DNA of 64,000 nt from Formicarius rufipectus (taxonomy: Eukaryota > Chordata > Aves > Passeriformes > Formicariidae). A program made the translations under genes and the position numbers. Where the stretch lies: positions 3,932,557 through 3,996,556 of the forward strand of contig VXAU01000197.1 in assembly GCA_013399695.1 (NCBI GenBank). Direction: 5' to 3'. Under the pieces are notes generated by a model. It did no database searches, was not told the DNA's origin, and saw only the letters and a list, made by a program, of their open reading frames with translations. This document shows positions 50,126 through 62,270 of this stretch, piece by piece; positions within the stretch are counted from its first letter, which is position 1; each line of letters begins with the position of its first letter.

Positions 50126-52401
50126 CTCTCTTTTTTGGTTAATTTTGACAAAAAGAGGCTTGCATAACAGCTTCCAAAAGTATTTTTGGCAACAGCAGGG
50201 AGAAAAAAATTCAAGTGCCCTTTCCTGAAGCACTACCTGATCCTGACAACAGAGTATGAATCTATAGATCCATAGGGTAAACTACTATGTCACATCACAG
50301 GCTCCTTGGATGTTTCACACTGAATTTCACCATTGCTATTTCTATATAAATACATTTTCAGCTCTTTCCCCAAAGTACTATCCCAGTGCTGAGCTCCTCT
50401 CAGAGGAGTTTCCATTAAAATCAAGGGAGCACTTGCAAGTGATTTAACGAGCAGTGGGATATGGTCTTTTGTTCTTGGACTTTTAGAAGGATCAGAAAAC
50501 TGCAACAGCCTGTGACTCATAAAATTTGTAAGACATTAATTCCTATCCTATCACCTTCAGTGGAAGCCAAGAAGTTGCCATCTGCCTCACAGACAGAACA
50601 ATCCTTTAAGCAGCATTCTTCTATTGGTAAATATTCCAAGAATCCTGGCCTGAATATGGAAATTCAGCTAAAATATTACTTTCAGGACGGGTGTAGCGAT
50701 GACTTGGAGAAGTGATCCCCCTGAGCTACATTTAGGGCACAGTTATCTAACCACAGGCTCAATATAACAGAAATTACATCCAACATAAGCTGTTCAGTAA
50801 GTTGGAAAAGCACTTGGAAGATGTGAGTGCTTCTCAAGCCAACTGAGTGTGGCAGGACACTGAGGAATTCAGCACAGGCTCTGAAAAAGCTACAGAAAAG
50901 AATGTTCCTTCCACCCAGTGTGCCTCCATCATCCAGTTCCTCTACAGGCAGTGTTTGTTGCCACAGTTCATTTTGCTATTTACCAACAGCAGCAGGCAAA
51001 CATGATCCTCAGTTCCCTATCATTTGTTAAAAACATCACCAACCCAGAGGCAGGGCCTTCAAAGAGCTGCAAATGTCCTCAGTTTATCGGAGATCAGAGG
51101 AAAGCAGCTTCCATGAGTGAAGAGTTTCTATCAGAACAGATGAGATGACACGTGGAAAGGGGAGTGGGCACATAGCAGGAAACCAGGACAGGTTCATATG
51201 CCACTGAACAGGTCCAGATATGCCATTAAGGAAGTTTTACTCTTCTGACAGGCAAAGGAACATCCGAGGTGTGTTTGACAGTGCAGAAAGTCACAGATCA
51301 AATGCTGCACGAAGATGAAGCACAGAGCCTCCCAAGATCAAAACCCAGCAAATCTTTTATAAATACACAATGTTAAAAAGCTGCCATCTCAGAATTAACT
51401 CAGACAGAAATAATGGTCCAGGAACCATCTTCTTTATGATGCTGGGATTCTAGACTTTGTAGGGAAAAGCAGATCTTAGCACACTGAAAGTTCTGACAGA
51501 GCATCAGCCAGAGTAGTGAGAGTGAAGGGCTTGAGGCATCTGCAAACACACCCAACAAAGACAGGAAGAATTTGCTCCGTTTCTGGGGTTTTAGCAACAT
51601 CACTTTCCTCACAGCAGCAGCTGAGCCCACACTACAACACTGATCTGATTGTTGAGAGGGCTCAGCAAGACCAAGCCTCCCCTAGAACTGCAAACACAAC
51701 CTGCCTGCAGAAAATGCCCCTTCAATAATAGAAGATCCCTGTGAACATCCTAAACACAGCCATTCCACATCATCATTTTCACATACCAAATGCTTCAGGA
51801 AATTCAGTGTCTTCTGGCTTAATGTGGAGCTCTACAACTGCAATTTGGGACAACTGACAACTTCCCAAAAAAGTGGTTTTAATTCAGCCAAAACAGGTTG
51901 GCAACTAGGACCTAAATTAACAAGACGTCAGGTCTTGGAAGGAAAAGAAATAACCTTTTTAAGAAACATCTGAATGGCTCACTTTACCATTTCTAACAAA
52001 AGTTTCATTTTTGGGGATTTTTTTCCTGAAGAACAAGCAAACAAAGGATTAGAAATATTGTCAGATTAACGGTAGCAGTAGCTCTTGCCTTTTTAAAATT
52101 GTCTCAGTGAGTAGGACACTTAGGATGTAGCTGGCAGAATTTCATATTCCTCAGCAGGATAAGGAATACATAATTCTGTCCTTGTTTCCTACCTGATTTT
52201 CCTAATTCCCGTGCTCTAGGACACCCTGAAGCAGGGTGTTAGACTTTCCCCAGTTGCTTAGTTTAGCTAACAGCTGCTTAATTTTAAAATGAGCTGAGAA
52301 AACACGCAGTAGGTCACAGCTACCCTTGCAGTGATGAGCTACACCCCCTCCACCTTTGGGGTCATTTATCCCCCTAAAACTGGCCTAAGAGGCATGGAAA
52401 T

Positions 52402-52443
52402 AGGTTGGGCAGGGGGGAAAACAGGTTGGGCAGGGGGGAAGAC
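52402..52443. repeat. Two-copy 21-bp direct repeat
   Basis: Two adjacent 21-bp units with core AGGTTGGGCAGGGGGGAA differ at a single position near the end. G-rich on the + strand. It looks like a nascent minisatellite in a GLT1D1 intron. Confidence 0.85.
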
Positions 52444-54697
52444 AGCTGGCAGTGGAAACCAGTGTCCTTGCAAACACAGCAGTGTTCTCTGCTGCCTCCA
52501 GGAGTGCTTGAGAGATGCACAGAGAGGGCTCTGAGGGGTTACCCAGCAGCTCAACACAAGTTTGGGGGGAGGGGGCTCAGCTTTTTTTTTTTTTAAACTT
52601 TAAAAAGCTCCTATTCTTGGAACATAGAGCTGCTGAAAATGAGCTGTTGTTCCACAGTTTGTTATAGGAATGAACAAAAGGAAAAACTGGAAGTGAAGAC
52701 AAATGCTAAAAGTCTGCCATCACACAGGACCCAGTCCTGTAACGTTACCTGGATTGCACTATTTGAGACAATCATGCATAGAAAGTGCAGGGAATAATAA
52801 TAAATGATCTTATGGAAGCAAAGCAGAAAACTGTGTGTGGGCCTTTGTTCTTTCCATTCTTAATTAATCTTAATGTGTGGCTTTTTAATATTCACAGTAA
52901 AAATTACATGCTTGGGAGATAATAGCTCTGATTTTCTTAAGACTTTTGTGGTTTGAGAATGAACATGAATAAAAAAGTACAGCTAAACATCAATAGAGCT
53001 GAGAAGTATTTTCATCCTTTAGCAATATTTTAGTATTATGGGAGAAATGTGTTTTAAAATGTTTTAAGGAGGTTCGACACTGCCACAGGGTTATTTCTGG
53101 TAGCTTCCTGTAGAGACATTAACCTCTGGAAAAGTGAAGCAAATTTAAAAAGACGACTAAAATGTTTAAAATCCTCACTGGAGGCAGCAAGTGCATCTTT
53201 TGATTGTAAAGCACAGCTTCATTACACCTGCTCTAGATTTGCCTTCCACACCAGTTCACTTCCAAGTCATTTTGTGCATTACTGTGGAAAAAAAAGGCAG
53301 GTAAAATAAAAAGGTATAAACAGCCTTTAAGAATAAAATCATCTTGCAATATTTACAGAGAATAAAACTGAACGAGAAAACAGAAAAACAGTCCTTTTTT
53401 TGCCCACTCAGAGCCCATTTATTTTTTGAGAAAGCAAACTGCCTGCAAGTGTTCAGGCTCACGTGAAGCTGAATCAGAGATGAGAGTGATACAGAGAGAA
53501 CACTTCCCCCAGATGAAACAGAGCAGCTTTTGGTACCCTTTGAGCATCACTGAGAGTTTGTTCCACATGACACAGCTGCCGCCTGAGGCCTCTCTCAGTG
53601 ATTAAATGAAGACTCCAGGCTGCCTTTCTCAAGCCTTCTGCTGCTGTGGATCTACATGGAGAACTCTGATTTCCTTCTCAAAACCAGTCCTGCAATTGGT
53701 TTTGGGAGTTTAGCCTAAACTATGTCCCCTTGACACAGGCAATGTACCAGGAGCAGAAGAAGCAGGACAGAGACAGCAACTTTAAGATGACTCAACTCAG
53801 TTTATCCCAGTTTTTAGTGCACTGAGATTCTGAATGTAACCGACTCCACCAATTCTGGCAGCTCTGTCCCTGCTCTCGGGTGCCAGACAGAACCCAAATA
53901 CCTTTTTGCACCTGCTGACAACTGTTAATTGTGTATGAATTGAGACGACCACAAATGGCATCAAAGTCTACATGGAATGGAACAAAGACCAATCCTCATG
54001 AACAAAGATGTAAGAACGGGGATAATGAGCACCTGGATCACCTTCACAGAGTTAAAAATCCTCATTAGCAATGCCTGAGAACAAAATCCTTCAAGGTAGC
54101 AAATACTGCCTTTCAAAGTATTTCGTAGGCTCGTTTATAAATTAGTCATATTAAAATAGGCATTTCTAATACTTAATTTACATTTTTAGTAGTTTGATTG
54201 TCTAAAGTCCCACAGGTATAGAAACAGAAGCCAATATTAGAATCCAAATATTTTGATAATTTCTATCTTCACAGCATCTTTCTGTAATCAACAACAACAA
54301 AAAAATAGCATATGTAAAACAAATCTCCTAAGCTATTTTAGTGCTATTGATAAGGGTTTGCATTAATAAAGCCCTACCTGAATAGAGTGTTGTATCCTCT
54401 TAGAAAAACCCTCTTAGCTGCTTTCCCTTTGCAGGGCAGAAGCAGAGCTCGTGCTGAGTGAGGAGCCCTTTCAGGTGACAGCAGAACTCTGAATTTTGGT
54501 ACTCCAGGCACTGGAATCTCTTCCAGAGTTTAGACCTTTTGTGAGCTGATAAATTTATACCTTCTTATCTCTCTAAAGGTTACAAGTCTCCTGACTTAGG
54601 TTCACTTTGGAAAGAATGATTGGGGTATCTCAGCTGCAAGTAAAAGGAAATATTTAGAAACAAGCATACAAACAAAATAAAAATTAGGACAACTTAC

Positions 54698-54747
54698 TGC
54701 AGGTCCAATAATGCCCAGATGGACACTGGGATCCTTCCTGTGCCAAT
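54698..54747 (-). CDS. GLT1D1: GLT1D1 coding exon (50 nt)
   Basis: A 50-nt exon on the minus strand lies between acceptor CTATTTTAG and donor GTAAGT. Its first two bases (AT) complete a split Asp from the previous exon, and it then reads WHRKDPSVHLGIIGPA. This is the beta-alpha unit of the C-terminal Rossmann domain, with the I-I-G-P turn, and matches the remembered GLT1D1 segment WHQEEPNVHLVIVGPEVD. Phases fit both neighbours, and the next exon supplies the VDP. Confidence 0.92.
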
Positions 54748-55817
54748 CTAAAATAGGGGAGAAACAAGTTGTTTATTAATCAAAATTGTTATTTTTTAAA
54801 TCCAAGTCTTTCTCTGAAATAATTGTAACTTGCTGCATGAATACAGAAGAATTAGGCAAATATTGTATTGCTACTTAAAAGACTGAGTGTGCACCAGATT
54901 TCATGCTCAGCCCTCACATTACTCCTCAGAATTCAAATATTAGCATATCTGAAAGCTACTACTTAGCCTTTCTGCTTCGTGTGATCCCTTATGACTCAAG
55001 GGTTATTTAACTAAGTTCAGCCATTAATTCTGAATCACTCAAGAGAACAATGCTGTGTTTAATGCAGTGATTTTGGCCACTAAGCCAAAATTATGGAAAG
55101 GCACACGTGGAAGTAACTGCAACCACTGCAGTGACTACTCAGTTACATGCACAGGACAAATCTGCGGCTCTTTCAATACCAGAACAGAACCCATTACTTG
55201 AATAATTTGTTATTACTTGAATAATTTGCATTTGTTACTCAGCATCACAAGGTTTTAAAGTGTTTATAAAAGTAAGTTGAATGGTGCAGGCGAAATTTCC
55301 AACTTGGAAGACTTGGACCTTTTAGAAACACAAAGGGAACCTGGCAAAACATTCCCTTATGAGTCTGAGAAAACTTCAGCCCAGTTTACAGCATTGAGCC
55401 AGAACAATGGGTGGTAAAAGCGGTTTGCAACTTCAAGGACATTAATTAGCACACATGCAAATCAGTGTAACAGCCACAGGACAGCAAGATGAAAAAACGT
55501 TATTTTAAATGGGTGATCTTTTGTCTCCCATCAACATTGTATGTAACAGCAAAATAGTTTTCTCAGCAAATAAACCCATCAAATACTGCTTTGATTCCAA
55601 TGCTCTGTTATTCCCAGCAGGATGGAAAAGACACAGCACAGAGATAATGTGTGGACAGATCAATGGTTACATAAGAATTTCTTTTTTTTTTTAAATGTAA
55701 ATATATCATGAAGTTTTCTGCAATGAAAAAAACAGCTCCCAGCCAAACTTAAAAACATAAAGGAAATGTATTGGGATGCAGTGACAAAACAAGGGTATTC
55801 AAATGGCCAGTACTTAC
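54748..55817 (-). other. GLT1D1: GLT1D1 intron
   Basis: A 1.07-kb intron with donor GTAAGT at its high-coordinate end. It contains an imperfect duplication of ATTACTTGAATAATTTG near 55194-55230 and a T-run near 55682-55693. No further coding sequence is seen. Confidence 0.86.
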
Positions 55818-55913
55818 CCGAAAAAGCTTCTACTAAATACAGAGGGTCTTTGACTCTTCGAAGTCCACATACCAAAAGAAACACGTGTAAAGTGTCTGTG
55901 TCTGTGGGAATGC
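55818..55913 (-). CDS. GLT1D1: GLT1D1 coding exon (first one visible, 96 nt)
   Basis: On the minus strand, acceptor ACTGTTCGTTGCAG precedes GC (two bases finishing a split codon). The exon then encodes IPTDTDTLHVFLLVCGLRRV and KDPLYLVEAFS, with a final G that begins the split Asp. It aligns with the start of the GLT1D1 glycosyl-transferase group 1 domain (EINQSADNLHIFLLICGLRQVKDPLYLVDAFS as recalled, the same length from the start of the exon). This is the classic GT4 strand-helix where the domain's first Rossmann strand leads into R-x-x-K-x-P. The start of the exon is slightly less certain because other AG dinucleotides occur nearby. Confidence 0.93.
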
Positions 55914-57334
55914 CTGCAACGAACAGTTGTAAAAGCTGAGCACTCCAATCTGTTCCACGAATCAGCACATACAGTTGGAAAAGCAGCAACAGGGTGGATT
56001 TTGGCAAATTATCATTATTGTTCCCTCTGTTTCTTGCTGTTGCATCAATCCTCAGATCACCTCAGTGGACATCATTTTATAGGTCCCAGGAGTTTTTTGC
56101 CAGAGGCAGTGACTGTGCAGGACCTGCAGGAACATCTGGTGGCTGGTATTCCTCGACACCAGGACCCACCTTTGACTGACCTGGCAACTAAACAACTCTC
56201 TGTGTTTCTCAATAGTTCTACCCACAAGAAGAATAAATTTGCATCCCTATAATAACTCACCAACTATTTCAAAGAGGTTGTGAGGTTTAGTTAATGGCTG
56301 TAGGGCTTAGAGCTCTTGATCCTGCACTTTTTATTGTTAAAGATCAGGAAATGTTCCACAGTTCTCTATGCCCAAAATGCCAGCACTGCTACAGAACAAC
56401 TCACTAAAAGTTAAATTATTGCAAAGCATTTATTTTAAACTTATTGCTAAGATACAAAAGAAAAATAACTTGGGGGGGGGAGTCCTTATCATGGGAAAAT
56501 ATCTCTTGAAATACACATCAACAGCTCATAAAATAATTGTGTAGGCTATATTAGAAGAAGATCAGATGTATGGTATTGCAGTTGCCACTGGCTCGATGAC
56601 AGCACAATTAATTTAGAAGCTACTTCTGGAGAAGGGTCACTGTGTGATGAACTCTGGTTAAAAGTGGTTACGTTAGAACAACATCATTCAAAACTTGCTG
56701 ACTCAACAGAAAGAACAACAAACATAATTTAATGAACAGTAGAGGGGTTGAAATGTTCGTATTTGATTTCTTGTACTGAACAAATCAGTGTGCTGTCCTT
56801 CAGCTCACCTACTTAGAGAGCTCATGGCAAGGATGGGAGACACGTACTACCAACACAAGGCAGCTCTGCAGGGGCATCAAACTGCTGCTCTTCAGCATCA
56901 GGCACTTGGAGGGATATCAAGGCTCTGTTTGCATGGCCAGAAAGCTACTGCTTTTAAAATTAAAATCCACTTCAGGAACATTTAAGTTCTCCCTGTCACG
57001 GTCCTGTTCATTACTGAGTCTGTTTCATTCAACTTAAATAACCTGAGCTGTCAAAAGTGTCTCTAGCAGACAGGGTAAATAACATTTTACTGGCTATTGG
57101 ACCAAGAAGTAATTTGTAATTTATAATACACAAACATTTGGATTGAAAAAGCCATTCTTCTGGTGCAATGGGACATTAATACTGTTTAGTTTTAAGACAT
57201 GCAGCAGTGGTTTCAATTTATGACACAAACTCACACAAAACAAATTACTAAAAAGCATTAGGAAAATTCTGACTGCATTTTAACTATCCATAAGGCACAA
57301 ATCCTCATTCTAAATTATGAATTCCCATCTATTG

Positions 57335-57395
57335 ATGATATATATAATATATAATATATTATTATAGAAATAATATTTATTATTTAGGAATAAAA
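57335..57395. repeat. AT-rich low-complexity stretch
   Basis: An almost pure A/T segment with TATATAATATATAATATATT-like composition and TATTTATTATTT, intronic to GLT1D1. It looks like a decayed simple repeat. Confidence 0.8.
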
Positions 57396-58888
57396 TTTAA
57401 AAGTTAGTGCTGGAAGCTCAGTCAGACAGGAGAGAGAAAGCAGATCTGTTCTCTCATAGAGACTATAGAATTACTGCACTCTCAGAATAACTGCTTCTTT
57501 AGCTCTTAACATCTCTTTGTTTCTATCTTAAAGCTTTCAGACTTATGATTTTATTAGATAAAGGTTTAAAGCCCTAACACCAACCAGCCCTGTGCAGCCC
57601 TGACTGTCACTTTGCTCTCTGTAGGGAAACCTTAACCCAAAAGGCAAACAGGAGTCTGCCCCCACAGGCATTCTGATTTTTCCATTGCATCCTTGTGCCA
57701 TTCAAAGGTACTTTTCTTAAGAACTTCATCAAAACCAGTCTAATTTCACCAGTGAAATGACATAAACCAATATTTATTAATGAAAGCAGCTCACTCGATT
57801 CACCTCTGTTGTTCTGAAGAGACATTCCCAATTCTCACTCCTTCATGGTGCTATTTTACAAAGCCCTACTGGTCTATCAGGCAATTTTATGCACTTTTCT
57901 CTGAAACAGCATTTATTGGGTGCACTGGACTAAAGACTGGATCCTACAAGGCATTTCTCAAAGTTGTCTTATAAGGGCTAGTCATAAAGAATTTGCCTCT
58001 GCCATTCAATTTAGTGAAGGGAGAATCTGTTGTGGTTTTATTTCATTGTCTGCTGTAGATCTTAGTCATCACCTAATCCATTTTACAGGCAGATTTTCCC
58101 CACTCAATCCACTCAAAGCACATAAACTCTTCCTGAGAAGGCTGCATTACCAGCACATCCTGCCACTGTTTACAGCGCTGGGAGTTTATTCCTTTTCTGC
58201 CTACTTAAGATCAAACCTCAGCAGCACTTTGTGTAACTTCTTTTCTTTCTGCTCACTCACTGCAAATAGTTAAATTCTGCCATCAAGCTGCTCCCGCATC
58301 AGTGTTTTCCCAGCTGTTTTCTCAAGTCTTGCTCTCAACTCTGCTGGGGGAGAAAAAACCCAACAAATGGTCATTTGTACAAGGATGAAATCATTTTAGG
58401 ATGCTTTGTCCTCTCAAGAACGCTGAAAAGGGGAACAGAAATGCAATAGCTGCCTTTACCAGCTACAGCCACCAGCTGGGTGAAAACCAGGTTTTTAAAA
58501 AGAACATTTTTTTCTGTTTCCTTGAGCTTAAACAGCACTTGCAGTGTGTGAATTTTTGCTACCATTCTGCCCTTCCCAGACAGTGCACTTCATCTGTGGT
58601 AAGATTACTTCCACCTTGTGTGATGCTGACATGGAAGCACATCCCTGTGGAACGATGAACTGATCTGCTCTTGTGATACACCCACTGTGTCACTGTGGTT
58701 GAATGAGGTGCAACTCCCCAAATAACAAACAAATGCTTGTGTCTGTCTCTTCTCATTTCTGTTAGTGATACAAAAGCCAAGGTTTCCAACAGCACACCGT
58801 GCTTCATTATATCTTCCCTTATGTATCTTTCTGTTTGCTTAACAAAGAAGCACAAAATGGAAATATTTCTGCATAATCCCTGGTTAGA

Positions 58889-59017
58889 AAACCAAACCAA
58901 ACCAAACCAAACAAAACAAACAAAAACCAAACAAAAACACACAAAACTCCCACCAAAAACAAAACAAAACAAAACAAACAAAGAAACAAAAAACCAAACC
59001 AAAACCAACAAAAAGAC
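58889..59017. repeat. (AAACC)n/(AAAAC)n simple repeat, A/C-only strand
   Basis: About 130 bp of the + strand is almost exclusively A and C, built of AACCA and AAAAC pentamer-like units with interruptions, with almost no G or T. The minus strand is therefore a G/T-rich tract that keeps frames open and encodes Phe/Val/Cys/Trp-rich nonsense. The frames over it are artefacts. Confidence 0.9.
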
Positions 59018-59846
59018 TGCACAGACCATGTTTTCCAGCCATCCTTCAGAATAATTCTATATTAAATGCAAGTTAAAACCTGGCCACCAAAATCAGCATC
59101 TCTGTCAGTGCTAAAAATAAGAGTTTAAAGTCAGCAGGAGATGCTCCTTTGAACGTGTGTTTTCAGCCTTTGTTCACTGCTTTAGCTACAAAACCCAGCT
59201 GCAAGTTGGCCACAGCAAGACTTCAGCCTGCTTAGCAGTTCAGGAGGATGGGAGAGGTCAGACAGGAACAGCGACTGACAGGAGGAGGAAAACTCAGTCC
59301 TCTCAGGTGCTGTCCTGGTTTGTCACACCGAAATGAACTGCAGGTGGGATGAGATGAGAGGAGAGTGACCCACGTGGAGCTTTCCCAGTCCTGCAGCTCC
59401 TGCCCCACCCCGGGGGAGAGGTGCTATTGTGCCTCTCAAAACTGAAACACAGCACTGGCACTTCAGATTCCTGAGTGGAGCTGCCTGATCAAAAGGGGAT
59501 CCAGCTGCTGTGCCAGTGTGTTTGTTGATAGCACTGGAACCTGGCACAGAATGTATTGGCCAGGGGATGAAATGTGATTAATACTCAGGATTCATGTTCT
59601 CCTGCTGACACTGCCTGAGTCATAGCGTGGCCTAGAGAAAGTTTGTCAAATCTAGACTGATCCATCCAGGCTTACCCATTCACCTGCAAGCAGGTCTACC
59701 AATTGCTTGACATGAAGCAGTGGCACTGGGTTTAACCTTTGGAAAGCTGTTCTGATGCAAGACAGAAGGAGAGAATGGAGTGCACTGTAAGCTGAAGAAA
59801 CAATTTCATAATGCAACTGTTTGTCACATTATTGTTACTGTAGAAA

Positions 59847-60115
59847 CACAGAATCATGGAATCATTTAGGTTGGAAAAGCCCTCTGAGGCGACTGAGTCC
59901 AAGCATTAACCCACCACGAAACCACAGCCCCAGGAGCCACATCTACACAACTTCCAAATACCTGCAGGGATGGTGACTCCACCCCTGCCCTGGGCTGCCT
60001 GTTCCAGGGCACCTTGTGGTGAAAGTGTTCCCTGATATCCAACCTAAACCTCCCCTGGCACAACTTGAGGCCATTTCCTCTTGTCCCATCGCTTGTTATT
60101 TGGGAGAAGAGAATT
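59847..60115 (-). mobile_element. CR1 LINE 3' tail, minus orientation
   Basis: About 270 bp read on the minus strand matches the CR1 3' end. It contains the tail region with GGCTTTTCCAACCTAAATGA and ends in the octamer-like ATTCCATGATTCTGTG, which is seen on the + strand as CACAGAATCATGGAAT. Upstream it carries the usual CAAGAGGAAATGGCC and GGTTTAGGTTGGATATC pieces. It is heavily 5'-truncated. Its orientation is the same as GLT1D1, and its tail differs from the copy at 37 kb, suggesting another CR1 subfamily. Confidence 0.93.
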
Positions 60116-62194
60116 ATGACCCTCTCTGATAGTTTACACTTTGGCCATTATAAAAATCTGCTTTGGGATGCCAGGATAGCAAAACATGAACACACAGAGC
60201 AAACACAAAAACATAAATCATTTCTGAAGCATCAGTAAGAACACTGCTTTCCTAAGAAAGGCAAGAATAAGTACAAGTGTTATCTAAACAGATTTTGAAA
60301 GAGTAGATTCATTTAACTCCATCCCTCTAGGTACTATCAGGAAAAAAAAAACAGTAGGAGTCACAGATGTACAATAAAAATAAATGTATTACTGCAAATC
60401 TTTAATCTTACTGCAAGCTGCAGGCCTCTAAGTGAATGAGTAATATCAAGCATTAGCTGGCTAAGAGGTAAAGAAGCAGATTTAAGAAATAGTTTCCCAA
60501 CCTCTGATTTCAAGTTCACTTTTGTGGTCTATGGACCTTCAGAGAACAACATCAAGTCCATATTATTTAGGCTTAGTCATCCGTTTTTGGTTTAGTTCAG
60601 AAACAAAATCTAAGCCATGATGAGATGGGTTATTTTCCACCACTATCTCATTTTCCTTTCTGTTTCCTTTGAACCACAGCAGGTCTTTTACTCCTCTTGA
60701 AAATATTTCATTTATCCATCTCCTGAGCATCTGAAAGTATTGACTGATCTCTGAGAAAAGTAAATCCATAGGTTTATGGCTGAGACTTCAGTCTCTAAGA
60801 TGGTAATTTTATTTTCTTGAGTTTGAGACATGGATAAAATTGTCCAGCTCTGGTATGAACCTTTGATACTCTAAATCTTTCAAGTCATAGGTTTTTCTTA
60901 AGTTCATCTCCCTACACACAGCAGAAATACCATGCATTACCTCTTCTAGTCTCTTGGCACCAAGAGTTTGATTTTGTATCTCTTTCATGAGTCAAATATT
61001 AAAACCAAGCTGGTCAGAGCAGCCAAATTTTCCAGCTTGTTTGACCTGCACTGCAGCACAGCTTTAACTCTCTGCTCTCCTGCTTTGCATTGACTCTGAA
61101 GTTTAATTGAAGTCACTGATGACACAAAAGTTTGAAAACTATTAGCCCTTATTTTAGCAACATATTTTGCCACCTGCAGATCTCAAACATTTATCACCGT
61201 GTCATGAAGTTGAGCTTTTGTTGTGCACAGCAATTTGTTTCTTAGAAATCAAGGGGAAGTGGAGGCAGTAACTTCACCTGAGGCATTTACACTGCTACTC
61301 ACACTCGGCAGTGCATAATTGCTACAGTGCTGACACATTTGGGAAAGACAAGAGAAATTAAATGAACCTGTAAACTTCCAGGGGCAGGCTACCCATCCAG
61401 AGAAACCAGATTACAAAACTCGCAAATCAATCCTTTTTCCTCAATCTTTCTAACAGATCAGCCCACAAAAAAAGCTCTGTGATTTCAGATTACTTAAGGA
61501 TCACAGTTCATGACTGCTATCATATAATTTTCACTGTGGTCATCTCTGCACAAATCTTTACTATTTAGTTTTCCTTCTGTGGGTCTTTCTTTCCAGCATA
61601 GCTTTAGGAAAATGTAATGCCTCTGTAAAACTCTGCCTGTGTCACAGCAGGTTATGTCAACTTCTCAAGTTCTGAAAATAGCTTTGCTAGGAAGCAGAAA
61701 ATACATGAGAGTAGAAAAATCAAACTATGACAGTATATCACATACTTTGTTTGATACTGCAACAAGCATGTGATCCTACGGCTCTGTCACCATCCCTGAA
61801 ACCAGTTTTAAGTCTTATCTGCTGGTCAAAGGAGCCTTCTCAGTTCATTAGTGTAGACTTTGTTAGTTATCTACATCTTCTAATCACATGATGCCTAAGT
61901 GTTTATTAGGGTCTACATCTTCCAAGCTGCAGCCACATTCCACCGCAATCAAAAGGAGCTTTTCATCCCAGGATGATGACATCAAGCCTGTCTCTAATCT
62001 TGGGCAGCTATGCTCCAGCCTTGAGCTGAGCTGGTAGAGAATATCAGTCTCAGGTTCCACATTTTCTCAGCCTCTCTTGTCATTTCCTGTCAATCAATTT
62101 ACAGCAAAAGCCTGACAATTCAGTGGGTCTCTTAACTCTGTAGATAGGCTTGTAAAATTGCTAACCAAACTGATTATGCTGCCCAGAGATTCTT

Positions 62195-62270
62195 GCATTG
62201 TAAGGTCAGAAAAAAACATTTTGATCATCTGGTCTGATTTCCAGACTGACACAGGCAGAAATACTTAAAT
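62195..62270. repeat. Possible old interspersed repeat fragment
   Basis: The stretch with TTGTAAGGTCAGAA and GATCATCTGGTCTGATTTCC, then GACACAGGCAGAAAT, resembles a diverged sauropsid repeat end (GATCATCTAGTCTGACCTCC-type, found in old CR1/SINE-like families). It is only about 75 bp and diverged, so the family assignment is tentative. Confidence 0.4.

Larger units (their letters stand above)
49875..54697 (-). other. GLT1D1: GLT1D1 intron
   Basis: A 4.8-kb intron on the minus strand with donor GTAAGT and acceptor CTTTTCTAG. It contains the short imperfect repeat at about 50038-50125, a 2x21-bp repeat at 52402-52443 and a T-run near 52582-52593. No gene is recognised. Confidence 0.82.

Noticed and set aside
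58559..59029. 156-codon minus-strand frame, Phe/Val/Cys-rich, looking membrane-like
   Set aside because: It is the translation of the A/C simple repeat read on the other strand; the hydrophobicity comes from GTTT-type codons.
60563..60769. 68-codon minus-strand frame with charged residues
   Set aside because: I considered a missing GLT1D1 or transposon exon, but it matches neither and lacks well-placed splice sites in a compatible phase.
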